From the IMG/VR virus record IMGVR_UViG_3300050821_002162, positions 1 through 60,542 of that record: a stretch of 60,542 nucleotides of DNA, one strand, 5' to 3'. Below, piece by piece: positions 50,986-58,516 of the stretch. The DNA is from a virus. Under the pieces are notes generated by a model, which was given only the letters and a program-made list of their open reading frames with translations, was not told the origin of the DNA and did no database searches. A program made the translations under genes and the position numbers. Within the stretch, counting starts at the first letter, position 1. Every line of letters starts with the position of its first letter.

Positions 50986-51356
50986 CGCACTACAGCCAGT
51001 AATTGTTTAGCGCGTTCCACCCATGCGGGTATGGCAATCTGCGAAGTTCCCGCGAAAGGTCCACACTGCCAATCGAGGGCGGCCTGCAACGCTTCGCGCA
51101 TCTCTCGGAGTTCTCGGTCGCGAGAGGCCAGCAGGGAAGCAGCGTAGGCTTCGGCAAAGGTGAACGCAAATCGGCGATAACCGGGATCAGATAAACCGAA
51201 ATTCTGCCCCGTCTGCTTAAGCCAGAACTGTTCGGCTGACATTGGTGCTCCTTGGGCTGCTACGAACGCACTCGTTTTGTCTGCGGCTCGGTGCTCCCCC
51301 GCTTGCGTCACTATTGTGTGGTTTGGATTCGCGCCTGCGTTGTTCGGCGGATTCAT
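50982..51356 (-). CDS. hypothetical protein (124 aa)
   Basis: 124 residues with ATGA overlaps at both ends. The middle is a helix bundle typical of small phage proteins (RFAFTFAEAYAASLLASRDR, ELREMREALQAALDWQCG), followed by AIPAWVERAKQLL. Not recognised beyond that. Confidence 0.6.
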   Translation of the reverse strand: MNPPNNAGANPNHTIVTQAGEHRAADKTSAFVAAQGAPMSAEQFWLKQTGQNFGLSDPGYRRFAFTFAEAYAASLLASRDRELREMREALQAALDWQCGPFAGTSQIAIPAWVERAKQLLAVVR

Positions 51357-51514
51357 TGGGCATCACCTGCCTTTCGCTGGTGCTTGATAGAGTTTACCCA
51401 CACGTCTATGTCCGGCAATTCGCGGAGGAGGATAATCATCGCGCTATCGCTCGGCGGGACCTTGCGAAAATTGCATTCTCTCGCCAACCACTCGATTAGT
51501 TCAGGACCGCTCAT
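51353..51514 (-). CDS. small protein (53 aa)
   Basis: ATG 51514 is preferred because of a perfect GGAGGAGAAC-ATG upstream. The product reads MSGPELIEWLARECNFRKVP then SDSAMIILLRELPDIDVWVN. It overlaps the next gene by 4 nt. No known function. Confidence 0.65.
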   Translation of the reverse strand: MSGPELIEWLARECNFRKVPPSDSAMIILLRELPDIDVWVNSIKHQRKAGDAQ

Positions 51515-51821
51515 GTTCTCCTCCTTGGGCTGGTGCTGCTTGCGGCTCTCGGGACGCCGAATCATGCCAAGCAGCACGACATTCTCCGAGATATGCTCCA
51601 CCGTGCTCCGAGAAGATTGGACCGCGCACACTCCGCATAACGCTTGGGCAATTCGGGCACTGCTCGGGCTGTGCGGGCGGGTGACGGTCCACGGCTGCTT
51701 GCCACGCACGCCACGAAACATCGTAATACGCAGCCCGGTAACGATCACTGCGAAGCGGCTGTGTGTCCCACCACTTATCGAATGCCTCTCGCTGCTCCTG
51801 CCGTGTTGCTTCCTCAGTCAT
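51501..51821 (-). CDS. small conserved phage protein (106 aa)
   Basis: 106 residues. The segment EAFDKWWDTQPLRSDRYRAA, YYDVSWRAWQAAVDR is the 'FekWw...y...a...fa..aW.aa' pattern of short early phage proteins. A two-cysteine patch (EQCPNCPS) follows. Function unknown. Confidence 0.65.
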   Translation of the reverse strand: MTEEATRQEQREAFDKWWDTQPLRSDRYRAAYYDVSWRAWQAAVDRHPPAQPEQCPNCPSVMRSVRGPIFSEHGGAYLGECRAAWHDSASREPQAAPAQGGEHERS

Positions 51822-52006
51822 GGCTTACTCGCTCCACACTTGTCGCAGTGATACATGTACCCGACCATGCAGCCGAGATTTTCTCGCCACATGATTGCCC
51901 CGCACTTGCAGAACACGGTCGCTTTAACGAGATAGCGTAACGAATCTAACGCATCGGGCTTCTTAGGCTTATTCTTGGGCTGTGTTGCTTCCTTTGCTCC
52001 ACTCAT
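51818..52006 (-). CDS. zinc-ribbon protein (62 aa)
   Basis: 62 residues with two CxxC knuckles in the C-terminal half: VFCKCGAIMWRENLG and YHCDKCGASKP. The N-terminus is Lys/Pro-rich. ATGA overlap with the next gene. Likely a small nucleic-acid-binding ribbon. Confidence 0.65.
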   Translation of the reverse strand: MSGAKEATQPKNKPKKPDALDSLRYLVKATVFCKCGAIMWRENLGCMVGYMYHCDKCGASKP

Positions 52007-52009
52007 GGC

Positions 52010-52297
52010 TCAATCTCCTGCCTGAATTTGGTGGCGGCATACGTATGGCAATCTTCCGAGAAACGCTTCCACTTTCTCGGTGTTAATCGCGTATACAGGC
52101 CAAACAAGGTCAGTGCCGCATGTCCAATGGGCATCTGGCTCAGTCGGCGGACCTACTAGGAAGAAAGCAGGATTGTCAGCGGACGGCTGTTTCTGCCCAA
52201 TACCTGACGGGTGAGTCCCAGCATGGCTATGATTCTTCGGCCAAGGACAAGTCGCCATGACGCGAATCAATTGCGGCTGTGCTCTATCCCCGGTCAT
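52010..52297 (-). CDS. hypothetical protein (95 aa)
   Basis: ATG 52297 overlaps the phospholipase stop (ATGA). The sequence includes CPWPKNHSHAGTHPSGIGQK, PDAHWTCGTDLVWPVYAINT and KVEAFLGRLPYVCRH; Cys/His spacing could bind metal. Family not known. Confidence 0.6.
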   Translation of the reverse strand: MTGDRAQPQLIRVMATCPWPKNHSHAGTHPSGIGQKQPSADNPAFFLVGPPTEPDAHWTCGTDLVWPVYAINTEKVEAFLGRLPYVCRHQIQAGD

Positions 52298-53454
52298 TGG
52301 AACTCTCCGCTCATGCTCGCCGCGTTGCAGTCCCGCGCATTCAAGCAACCGAGCGCGAACTGGTCTTCGGCAAACTTCAGGATGCTGCCGAAGTCGTAAA
52401 CCGTATGGTCAACCGATCCCGGCGCGGTCAGCAGCGGGCTATTGACCCATGCTGCCACCCTGATCCCGTCCCCGAACTTGTCCACGCTCGGCGGCGGTAC
52501 GTGGTCGTAGTACCCGCCCCAATCGTCGTAGACCACGATCACGACCGTGCTCGCCCACTCGGGACTGGCTTGCAAGGCGTTCACGTTCGCCATGATCCAC
52601 GCCTCGTTGTCGTGCATGGAAGCCATCGGATGACCGGACGCTTTGAACGGCGGTATCAGGTACGTTATCTGTGCAAGCGTGCCCGCCGCCACGTCTGCCG
52701 GGAAGCTGTCGATGTCGTGCATGTTCGTCTGCCAGTCGGCCCCGTAACGCAGGTGGTAAACGTAGTCCCATCCGACCCAAGTGAACCCTTCGTCCTCGCC
52801 TTCGAGCGGCGTGTAGGCTGCCCACGTCACGCCAGCAGCGTCGGCTAAGTCGGAGATCGTTTGCACTGGTGCGGTATGCCCTGCTCGTATGTCGCAGGGA
52901 AACTGTTTGGTGATGACTCCGGTAACTGCGTCCATGTTTCGTGCCGTGGTCGTCGCCGGTGCGCTACATCCCCAGACGTGAGAGTTTGTCGGGTTGTCGA
53001 TGAAGTCCGCAGTCTGGGCCGCGATTATGAACCAGTGACTCGTGAACGATGGTCCGGCAATTGGAGCGAACATGTGATCGAGCACAACGCCGGACTGTGC
53101 CAAGCTCCACAGTTGCGGGATGTCCGACTGCCAGAGCTGCACGTAAGCCTGATTAACGCCATTGATTGTTGGGCAGAACGCAGCAAAGCCGTCCATCTTG
53201 CCGGCGTCGATGTCGTGATGAGCGTCTGACCAAGTGTGGCCGCAGTTTGCCAGTGGCGGATCGGTTGAATGCGCGAGGTTGACCGCGACGCCGTTCTTCA
53301 TGTGGCCCATCAACGCGCCCTCCGCGCCAGGATAAGTTCCGAACACGTGATCGAACGATCGGTTTTCAGGCACGATGATTACAACGTGTTGGACGCCGGG
53401 AATCTGCGCCAACATAGAAACGCTCAGTGCAAGTACGGCGAGTAAAGTTTTCAT
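52294..53454 (-). CDS. secreted phospholipase C/acid phosphatase-type phosphoesterase
   Basis: 386 residues from ATG 53454, overlapping the RecT stop. Signal peptide MKTLLAVLALSVSMLAQ. All landmarks of the PLC/AcpA phosphoesterase family (PF04185 type) are present: HVVIIVPENRSFDHVFGTYP (23-42), IAGPSFTSHWF (132-142, nucleophile region), VVYDDWGGYYDHVPPP (307-322), FGDGIRVAAWVNSP (327-340) and YDFGSILKFAE. It hydrolyses phosphate esters outside the cytoplasm. It is coupled by overlaps to recombination genes, an unusual cargo for a phage early operon; possibly phosphate scavenging, host membrane or lysogen fitness. Confidence 0.85.
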   Translation of the reverse strand: MKTLLAVLALSVSMLAQIPGVQHVVIIVPENRSFDHVFGTYPGAEGALMGHMKNGVAVNLAHSTDPPLANCGHTWSDAHHDIDAGKMDGFAAFCPTINGVNQAYVQLWQSDIPQLWSLAQSGVVLDHMFAPIAGPSFTSHWFIIAAQTADFIDNPTNSHVWGCSAPATTTARNMDAVTGVITKQFPCDIRAGHTAPVQTISDLADAAGVTWAAYTPLEGEDEGFTWVGWDYVYHLRYGADWQTNMHDIDSFPADVAAGTLAQITYLIPPFKASGHPMASMHDNEAWIMANVNALQASPEWASTVVIVVYDDWGGYYDHVPPPSVDKFGDGIRVAAWVNSPLLTAPGSVDHTVYDFGSILKFAEDQFALGCLNARDCNAASMSGEFQ

Positions 53455-54620
53455 ATCACACCGTCCAGCCACGCCAAGACGCCCTGAAACTGTTCCGCCG
53501 TAAGTTCATTTCCTGACTCGACTCCGTACTGCTCCGTGTACCACATCTTGACATCGCCTTGTGGCACGCCTTTCTCTTTGGCTTTTGCGTAGCAGAGCTT
53601 CCAGTTGTGCTCGGGAGTCTTCTTGGCCGTCTGGCTCGTCTCTTGTGCTGGTGCGTTATCCTGAGCAGGCTGTGCGGCGGCGTTGGGCTGTTTACCGAGG
53701 CTTGCCTTCCATGCCGCGTGTTTGGAGCACTTGGGTAGATGTCCTCCCTTGGCCTTGCACTCGGAACACTGCTGGTCGGACCCCGGTTTAACTTCAGATT
53801 CGGCGTAGAAACAATCCGGCTTGTGCTTGCCGTTCGGCATCCTACAGTCGCCGCAGATTACTTCGTCCGGCTTCTTGGAAGTCTGGTCCATTCCCGAGAG
53901 CGCCGGTGCCTGCGTCATGCCTTCGTTCCCATGTCCACGGTTCGGCTCCGAACTGACACTCAACGTCGCCATCTCGTTCTTGACATCGAGAACGCCTGCC
54001 TCTTGTCTCGTGTCAGGCGGAATGTCCATGACTTCCTCTGCCAGTTTCATGCCCTTGAGCGCATCTGCGAACTTGTCGCGCAGACCGAATCCTCGCGAGC
54101 GCATCTGGAGCATTCTTTTCGGGTTGGTGATCCAAGGCGTGTCCTGTCCGTTGTACCCACGCTTCCCCCAGAGTTTTGCCGTCTTCGCGTCCGCCACGGA
54201 GAATTTGACTTCGTGCCACGCTTGCTCTTTTCGTTTGATCTGGAAAACCGCCGTGTAGTTATCTTCAAAAGGGGTGCCAGTGTAAAACTCTTTGTGATCC
54301 TCGTAATCGGGATGCGCCTGGACGACTGCGAGAGAGAGATCACCCCAGATAGACGGTCGGCCATTGATAATCGCAATCCCCTGCATCGCTTGGAGCGGAG
54401 GTACTCCCAACTCTGCCCCCATTTGCATTGCTAGGAAACAGTTACCCGGCTTTCCCTTAAAGTCTTTCGGAACGAAGTCGCTGCTTGCAAGCAACTTCGC
54501 AAGGCCCATCGCTTCGGTCATGTTCGTCGGCGTGAATACTGCTAGCCGCGTGAGTTTGTTGGGTTGAGATTCGGTGATTCGGATGGGAGCTACAGCAAGA
54601 GCATCCTGCTTTTCTGCCAT
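53451..54620 (-). CDS. recT: RecT-family single-strand annealing protein with zinc knuckles
   Basis: 389 residues. RecT core in residues ~25-200: MTEAMGLAKLLASSDFVPKD, NCFLAMQMGAELGVPPLQAM, IINGRPSIWGDLSL, TPWITNPKRMLQMRSRGFGL. An extension then carries two tandem CCHC knuckles: Cys256-x2-Cys259-x6-His266-x3-Cys270, and Cys285-x2-Cys288-x5-His294-x3-Cys298. A Pro/Ala-rich linker and a C-terminal helical domain (ELTAEQFQGVLAWLDG) follow. It anneals ssDNA in phage recombination with the RecB-like nuclease next door. The knuckles are not part of ordinary RecT. Confidence 0.9.
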   Translation of the reverse strand: MAEKQDALAVAPIRITESQPNKLTRLAVFTPTNMTEAMGLAKLLASSDFVPKDFKGKPGNCFLAMQMGAELGVPPLQAMQGIAIINGRPSIWGDLSLAVVQAHPDYEDHKEFYTGTPFEDNYTAVFQIKRKEQAWHEVKFSVADAKTAKLWGKRGYNGQDTPWITNPKRMLQMRSRGFGLRDKFADALKGMKLAEEVMDIPPDTRQEAGVLDVKNEMATLSVSSEPNRGHGNEGMTQAPALSGMDQTSKKPDEVICGDCRMPNGKHKPDCFYAESEVKPGSDQQCSECKAKGGHLPKCSKHAAWKASLGKQPNAAAQPAQDNAPAQETSQTAKKTPEHNWKLCYAKAKEKGVPQGDVKMWYTEQYGVESGNELTAEQFQGVLAWLDGVI

Positions 54621-54635
54621 AACGGTCTCCTTTTT

Positions 54636-54672
54636 TCTCGGTACTCTTAGCCCCGAGAGGCTTAAATCTCGG
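54636..54672 (-). promoter_or_regulatory. mutually exclusive hairpins in the recT leader
   Basis: In the leftward transcript the segments CCGAGA (54672-54667), TCTCGG (54658-54653) and CCGAGA (54641-54636) can pair as 1+2 or 2+3. Segment 3 is followed by AAAAAAGGAGA, the recT ribosome-binding region. The arrangement suggests a translational switch or attenuator. Confidence 0.45.
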
Positions 54673-54712
54673 CCACGCGCAGTCTCTATATGCCCTGCCA
54701 GTTTCGCTCTGG

Positions 54713-55759
54713 CTATAACATGGCCGAGTTCTGTACAGAATTAGATTCTACTGCTGTTTGTATCTGAATCAACTTTGGTCGGTGCGCGTATTCGCAACGG
54801 TCCCAGTAAGGGCAATACTTTGGGCTGCAACCCCACCAATCAGGATTGGCCGGAAGAAACACGCCAGTCTTGATCGCGTGCTGGACTGCCACGAATCCAT
54901 TCAGGAACACTTGGTTGTCCTTCTCGTCTCGCTTCGATACGAGCGGGACATGCTTCAAATCTTTCCGCTTCGGAGTCTGAACAAGATAGTCAAGTATCAC
55001 CGCATCCGGAGGTTTCTTATTGAGAACCGTTTCTGCGACCGCATAGCAAGAGAGTTGGTCGGAGTCGTCTGCTGCACTCTTGTTAGGTGACTTCCCAGAC
55101 GTTTTGCTATCGCGAATGATAACCATCGTCCCATCTGTCTCTCGAATGTCCATCTCTCCGCACAAGTCAATCCCTTTGCGAGCCTGGGAGTTTAGCGACG
55201 TTGCTACGGAATGCAAAATCTTCCGGTCGTAAGTGGTCAATGCGTCCTCGGCTTGTTTGTGCAACTCGGAAGCACGGAACCGAAGGAACATATCCATGTT
55301 GATTGAAAACCGTCGCGAGACCTGGACCTCGACTGGCAAGTCGGTACTCATGTGGATCGTTGGCGCAACACTCTCACAGTGCAAGCCAGCAAGGTTGACA
55401 GCCTTGTCTTTCGCTTCACCCACGACGGTATCCGCAGACAGACCCTCGGCCTTCTCGTCCGGGTCAGGCTCAATCGGTTCTCGCTGTTGCAAGTAATCGA
55501 AAGCGCCTTCTGCAACCCCCATCGCGTCTTTTTTTGAAAGCAATTCTCCAGACTGAATCCGGTTCGTCAAATTGGCCGCGATAGATTGGTGCGTGGCCGT
55601 CCCTGTGTGAAGATGAGAGCGAGGTGGACGCGGTATGCCCATGATGTGTTGAAACATAAACTGGATTCCGCAGTTACGCGCCTGATTCATGCCAGAGACG
55701 TGCAACTGTTGACGAAGTTTTACCTGCATCGTCGCTAGCGCGTCACTAGAAAGGGACAT
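54713..55759 (-). CDS. RecB/Cas4-like PD-(D/E)XK exonuclease
   Basis: 348 residues. Catalytic motifs: HTGTATH (51-57), GEMDI (Asp204), IIRDSKTSGK (Asp217-x-Lys219) and QLSCY (235-239). Four cysteines, Cys30 with Cys311-x4-Cys316-x5-Cys322, match the iron-sulfur clasp of AddB/Cas4-type nucleases. It resects DNA ends to feed the neighbouring RecT. It overlaps the ParB-like gene by 14 nt. Confidence 0.85.
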   Translation of the reverse strand: MSLSSDALATMQVKLRQQLHVSGMNQARNCGIQFMFQHIMGIPRPPRSHLHTGTATHQSIAANLTNRIQSGELLSKKDAMGVAEGAFDYLQQREPIEPDPDEKAEGLSADTVVGEAKDKAVNLAGLHCESVAPTIHMSTDLPVEVQVSRRFSINMDMFLRFRASELHKQAEDALTTYDRKILHSVATSLNSQARKGIDLCGEMDIRETDGTMVIIRDSKTSGKSPNKSAADDSDQLSCYAVAETVLNKKPPDAVILDYLVQTPKRKDLKHVPLVSKRDEKDNQVFLNGFVAVQHAIKTGVFLPANPDWWGCSPKYCPYWDRCEYAHRPKLIQIQTAVESNSVQNSAML

Positions 55760-56552
55760 TGACTGCCTCGACCAACTTCATGAAAAGTTTCCGGTTAACT
55801 GCTAGCCAGTTGTTCTCTTTCGAGTCCAGTTCCGCCTCGGTGAGGCTGGCTACGAGCGCCAGGGCTGCACTCCGAATCGTGACAAGGCCATTGTCTTTTG
55901 CCTTGTGCGCTTTCTTCGGCGCTGCAATCTTGCCGTTCCCTTTTGCTTTCGAGATTGCCGCTTTCTGCTGATCCTGCGAGAGCTTTGCGATAGAGACAGC
56001 CGCTGAACCCTTCAAGCGACCGTCCTTCATCGCCTGCTCTGCTTCGGGGCTGAGATTGACAAGCGCTTCTCTCTTGCGGACCCAACGGAGCGCTGCTTTC
56101 AAGTCTTCGCCTTGAGCGCCAGGAAAATAGATCACGGCAACTTGCTCCTCGGTCTTGGCGTACTGCTTCATAAGACGCTTGATGTTGTAGGCGTCGTCCA
56201 ACTCGGTTGTCTGGTTCCGCATCCGGTTCTCGGAGATAGCGGTTAGGAATCCCTCTTCCTCGGAGCACTGGACATAAGTGCAGCGCAATTGCACCGGCTG
56301 ACCCATGAGGTTGCGCTTGTTAATCTCGCTCACGGCTCGGTAGCGCGAGAATCCCGCAACAAGTACGGCCTTGCCGCCGTCGTTCCTGATCGGAACAGGT
56401 GTGTGCTGTCCGTTGACCAAAATGTCCTGAATCAGCCACTCGATATCCGGCAGAACGTGTCGGCCATTCAGCGCCGGTTTAATGGTGATGTCTTCCGGCA
56501 ATAAGCGGTACTCGCTGGTACGGCTGTGAGGAACTGAAAATTGGACGGCCAT
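55746..56552 (-). CDS. ParB-like nuclease-domain protein
   Basis: 268 residues. The ParB/Srx N-terminal motifs are clear: PDIEWLIQDILVNGQHTPVP, GKAVLVAGFSRYRAV, and TAISENRMRNQTTELDDAYN. A helix-turn-helix region follows (RLMKQYAKTEEQVAVIYFPG), with a Lys-rich linker (NGKIAAPKKAHKAKDNG) and a C-terminal helix. In phages such proteins act in regulation or DNA partition/nicking; here the operon context is recombination and early control. Confidence 0.8.
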   Translation of the reverse strand: MAVQFSVPHSRTSEYRLLPEDITIKPALNGRHVLPDIEWLIQDILVNGQHTPVPIRNDGGKAVLVAGFSRYRAVSEINKRNLMGQPVQLRCTYVQCSEEEGFLTAISENRMRNQTTELDDAYNIKRLMKQYAKTEEQVAVIYFPGAQGEDLKAALRWVRKREALVNLSPEAEQAMKDGRLKGSAAVSIAKLSQDQQKAAISKAKGNGKIAAPKKAHKAKDNGLVTIRSAALALVASLTEAELDSKENNWLAVNRKLFMKLVEAVNVPF

Positions 56553-56555
56553 AAT

Positions 56556-56756
56556 TTAGCCTCGAAAGTCTTTCGCGTTTGGACAATTGCTGAAATGAGA
56601 TTCGCAGTTCCCAGATTCGTCCACGTCCATCGGCATCTTCTTGCCGCGAGGCGTCGTCCACCATTCGATTCTCTCTCCACAGCCTCGACAGTTCGCATCG
56701 TTCTCGAACTTGTACCCAGCAGCCTTGAGAGCTTCGATGGTTTCTGGAAACGGCAT
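56556..56756 (-). CDS. zinc-binding protein (66 aa)
   Basis: 66 residues. CRGCGERIEWWTTPRGKKMP and NCESHFSNCPNAKDFRG form the 'CrgC...ieWwkTP.Gk.mP...H...CP.A..FR' zinc protein that recurs in phage early operons. Function unknown. Confidence 0.75.
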   Translation of the reverse strand: MPFPETIEALKAAGYKFENDANCRGCGERIEWWTTPRGKKMPMDVDESGNCESHFSNCPNAKDFRG

Positions 56757-56763
56757 ACAGACC

Positions 56764-56925
56764 TCAGATGATGATGTCTTTTGTTAGTTCGACCTTAACG
56801 AGTTCCCACGACTTGCCTGCTTCTTTGTCTGCTTTTCGTGCGGCGTGCTGCAAGGATTGAGCAGCAACCGGAACGGTTTTGGTGGCTTCATTTCCGCCTG
56901 AGTACGTTGCGTTATAGACTTTCAC
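56764..56925 (-). CDS. small protein (53 aa)
   Basis: GTG 56925 is favoured by AAGGAG 5 nt upstream and a GTGA overlap with the preceding zinc-ribbon gene. The sequence is KVYNATYSGGNEATKTVPVA with a helix SLQHAARKADKEAGKSWE and an LVKVELTKDI strand, a compact beta-alpha-beta protein. Not recognised. Confidence 0.6.
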   Translation of the reverse strand: MKVYNATYSGGNEATKTVPVAAQSLQHAARKADKEAGKSWELVKVELTKDIII

Positions 56926-57056
56926 TTCTGCTCCTTCGAAGGCCAGATGTGGCCGCACTTCCGGCAAACTCGGTCTAAATTAAGACGAGTGTAGACCTGA
57001 CCTGAACCACATGCCGGACATTCGAGTTTTGGTTTTTCCTCGACTTTTGATTTCAT
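56922..57056 (-). CDS. zinc-ribbon protein (44 aa), first gene of the early operon
   Basis: ATG 57056 to TGA 56922. The 44 residues contain a classical ribbon: LECPACGSGQVYTRLNLDRV, CRKCGHIWP. It follows the leftward promoter directly (leader ~10 nt from the -10). First product of the operon; may be a regulator or RNA/DNA-binding protein. Confidence 0.75.
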   Translation of the reverse strand: MKSKVEEKPKLECPACGSGQVYTRLNLDRVCRKCGHIWPSKEQK

Positions 57057-57064
57057 GCTCGCTA

Positions 57065-57093
57065 CTTATCGCACACGCACACGCACGTGTCAA
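57065..57093 (-). promoter_or_regulatory. leftward early promoter
   Basis: Minus-strand TTGACA (57093-57088), 17-nt spacer made of CGTG/TGCG alternation, GATAAG (57070-57065). It contains CACGTG and shares the 10-mer TTGACACGTG with the 1838 site. It drives the 57.06-48.2 kb operon. Confidence 0.7.
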
Positions 57094-57128
57094 GTAGATT
57101 CGTAAGAAAAATTATTTTGCTTAGTGAC

Positions 57129-57158
57129 TTGACAAGTGGGATCTGGTTGGGAAATAAT
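57129..57158 (+). promoter_or_regulatory. rightward replication-operon promoter
   Basis: TTGACA (57129-57134), 18-nt spacer, AATAAT (57153-57158). It lies back-to-back with the leftward early promoter, 35 bp away, and opens a leader of nearly 390 nt before ATG 57546. Confidence 0.7.
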
Positions 57159-57545
57159 TTGGTCAGTTCTGGAGCGTCGGGCGGGCGGGTGCTTTGGCGA
57201 AACTTCTTCGCCGAGGTTCACGCCAACACCCACCGCAACTCGCTTCGATTGAACCTCGGCGAATGATTCCCATAAATCACAATTCGGAACCTTCAGTGCT
57301 ATTCGCCGGAAATTCCTCCGCGAGAGGACGGCTGATCCTGGCACCCAGTTCCGCAAAAAAAGGGCCAGTTCGATGCACAAGTACGGGAATAGTCAAGGCT
57401 GGTTAATCCGGGCAACGGGCTGCTACTCGATGCAGCGCACAACGCTTACGTCCCGGTCGATAGGGGATAAAGCCGTACCTAGCTATTCCAAGGGTCCAAA
57501 CCCTAGTTCCTACTGGGAAAGCGTGTCTCCGAGAGATTCTAATTT
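57159..57545. other. non-coding leader/control region
   Basis: No convincing frame in 387 nt. It contains a perfect 14-bp inverted repeat (57207-57263), a smaller hairpin AGGGT-CCAA-ACCCT (57491-57504) and possible short stems before the first start codon. It could hold a structured RNA leader, a small RNA or a replication/recombination site. No tRNA fold was found. Confidence 0.6.
57207..57263. repeat. perfect 14-bp inverted repeat
   Basis: TTCGCCGAGGTTCA (57207-57220) and its exact reverse complement TGAACCTCGGCGAA (57250-57263) are separated by 29 nt. They lie ~50 nt downstream of the rightward promoter. Confidence 0.75.
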
Positions 57546-57923
57546 ATGACCAAGCCATCATACGAAGAAGTATTCGCCTACTGTGAAACTCGCCATCGGT
57601 CTGTAGATCCGGTGGCTTTTTTCTTGCACTACGAAACAAATGGCTGGATGGTTGGGAAAGTCCCAATGAAAAACTGGAAAGCCGGGATAGCGAATTGGGA
57701 CCGAATGCAGCAAACACGGAATGGAGGGAACCAGTATGCGAAGCAACTCCCAGAAACGTTTGCCGAGCGAGACGAGAGGGCAAGTACTGCGGCCTTCGAG
57801 CGAGCAAGACAGGATCGACTTGGCTTTACAGAAGATGTGCCGACGATTGAACAAAGTCATAACGGTCGAGCGGATCAATCTCTGGCACGAAGACCTCGCG
57901 CCCTACCCAGTGGAGGGCATTGA
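57546..57923 (+). CDS. replication-initiation-like protein (125 aa)
   Basis: 125 residues. PVAFFLHYETNGWMVGKVPM, KNWKAGIANWDRM is the 'F...Y..NGW..GK.PMKdWKaavr.W' module found at the C-terminus of phage replication organisers, with an upstream helix (PSYEEVFAYCETRHRSV). Here it is almost the whole protein. The last ~60 residues overlap the next gene in another frame and are Arg/Ala-rich. Confidence 0.65.
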   Translation: MTKPSYEEVFAYCETRHRSVDPVAFFLHYETNGWMVGKVPMKNWKAGIANWDRMQQTRNGGNQYAKQLPETFAERDERASTAAFERARQDRLGFTEDVPTIEQSHNGRADQSLARRPRALPSGGH

Positions 57924-58302
57924 ATACGCTTTTGATTGTTGGGGCGCAAACGCGAAGGCTCTGCCAGTCCTCGCAGATATTGTAGGGATGCTACAAACGT
58001 GGACGATCCCCAATGCAGGCGAGAGAGACGAGCCAGGATGCGAGAAGTGCAAAGACGGATTCATTGTCACAAACCCAGAGAAGTCGGTCGCCGATTGGGT
58101 TGTGACGCCATGCGAGTGCATCCGAGACCGTTCACTACGTAATCGAGAACAGCGCGATCCTAATCCACTCACTCAGGAAGAAGTAGTGGCTTTGGCTCAG
58201 AGGCTACGTGATGTGTCTGGCACGCAGCCGAATCGTTTTCCAAACGGCAACCCAAGAATGAATCGGCCTCTTACACAGGCGCGAGCGTTGCTAAATATAT
58301 AG
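57736..58302 (+). CDS. helicase-loader-like protein with Cys motif
   Basis: ATG 57736 is preferred over ATG 57721 because GGAGG precedes it. 188 residues: a basic start, a helical domain (ALQKMCRRLNKVITVERINL, VEGIEYAFDCWGANAKALPV) like phage replication loader proteins, then a CEKCKDGFIV...TPCEC zinc-type knuckle and a polar tail. It overlaps the previous gene by 188 nt. A replisome-loader role is inferred. Confidence 0.6.
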   Translation: MRSNSQKRLPSETRGQVLRPSSEQDRIDLALQKMCRRLNKVITVERINLWHEDLAPYPVEGIEYAFDCWGANAKALPVLADIVGMLQTWTIPNAGERDEPGCEKCKDGFIVTNPEKSVADWVVTPCECIRDRSLRNREQRDPNPLTQEEVVALAQRLRDVSGTQPNRFPNGNPRMNRPLTQARALLNI

Positions 58303-58312
58303 CGCAAATTAA

Positions 58313-58516
58313 ATGAGCCGATGGGACACTCCGATACGCTGGGAAGAGATGACACAACTAGCCTCACAGTGTTTGAGGAATGAAGTGGAAAGAGACCAGC
58401 GGGACGGAACAAAACGAATGAACGCACTTCGAGCTGGGCAGTGCTATTGGTGCAACCGCCGTGCCCACCCCCCACACGTTCGTTGCGCCGGTTCAATGAA
58501 GGGAATGGCCGCATGA
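58313..58516 (+). CDS. small zinc-type protein (67 aa)
   Basis: ATG 58313, 11 nt after the previous stop. 67 residues: a charged helix (QLASQCLRNEVERDQRDGTK) and a CYWCNRRAHPPHVRC cysteine/histidine knuckle. Its stop overlaps the next ATG (ATGA). Confidence 0.6.
   Translation: MSRWDTPIRWEEMTQLASQCLRNEVERDQRDGTKRMNALRAGQCYWCNRRAHPPHVRCAGSMKGMAA

Noticed and set aside
57264-57545. tRNA or tmRNA in the leader region
   Set aside because: Only a 5-bp hairpin and no acceptor/anticodon/T-arm set could be found by eye. A covariance-model search would decide.
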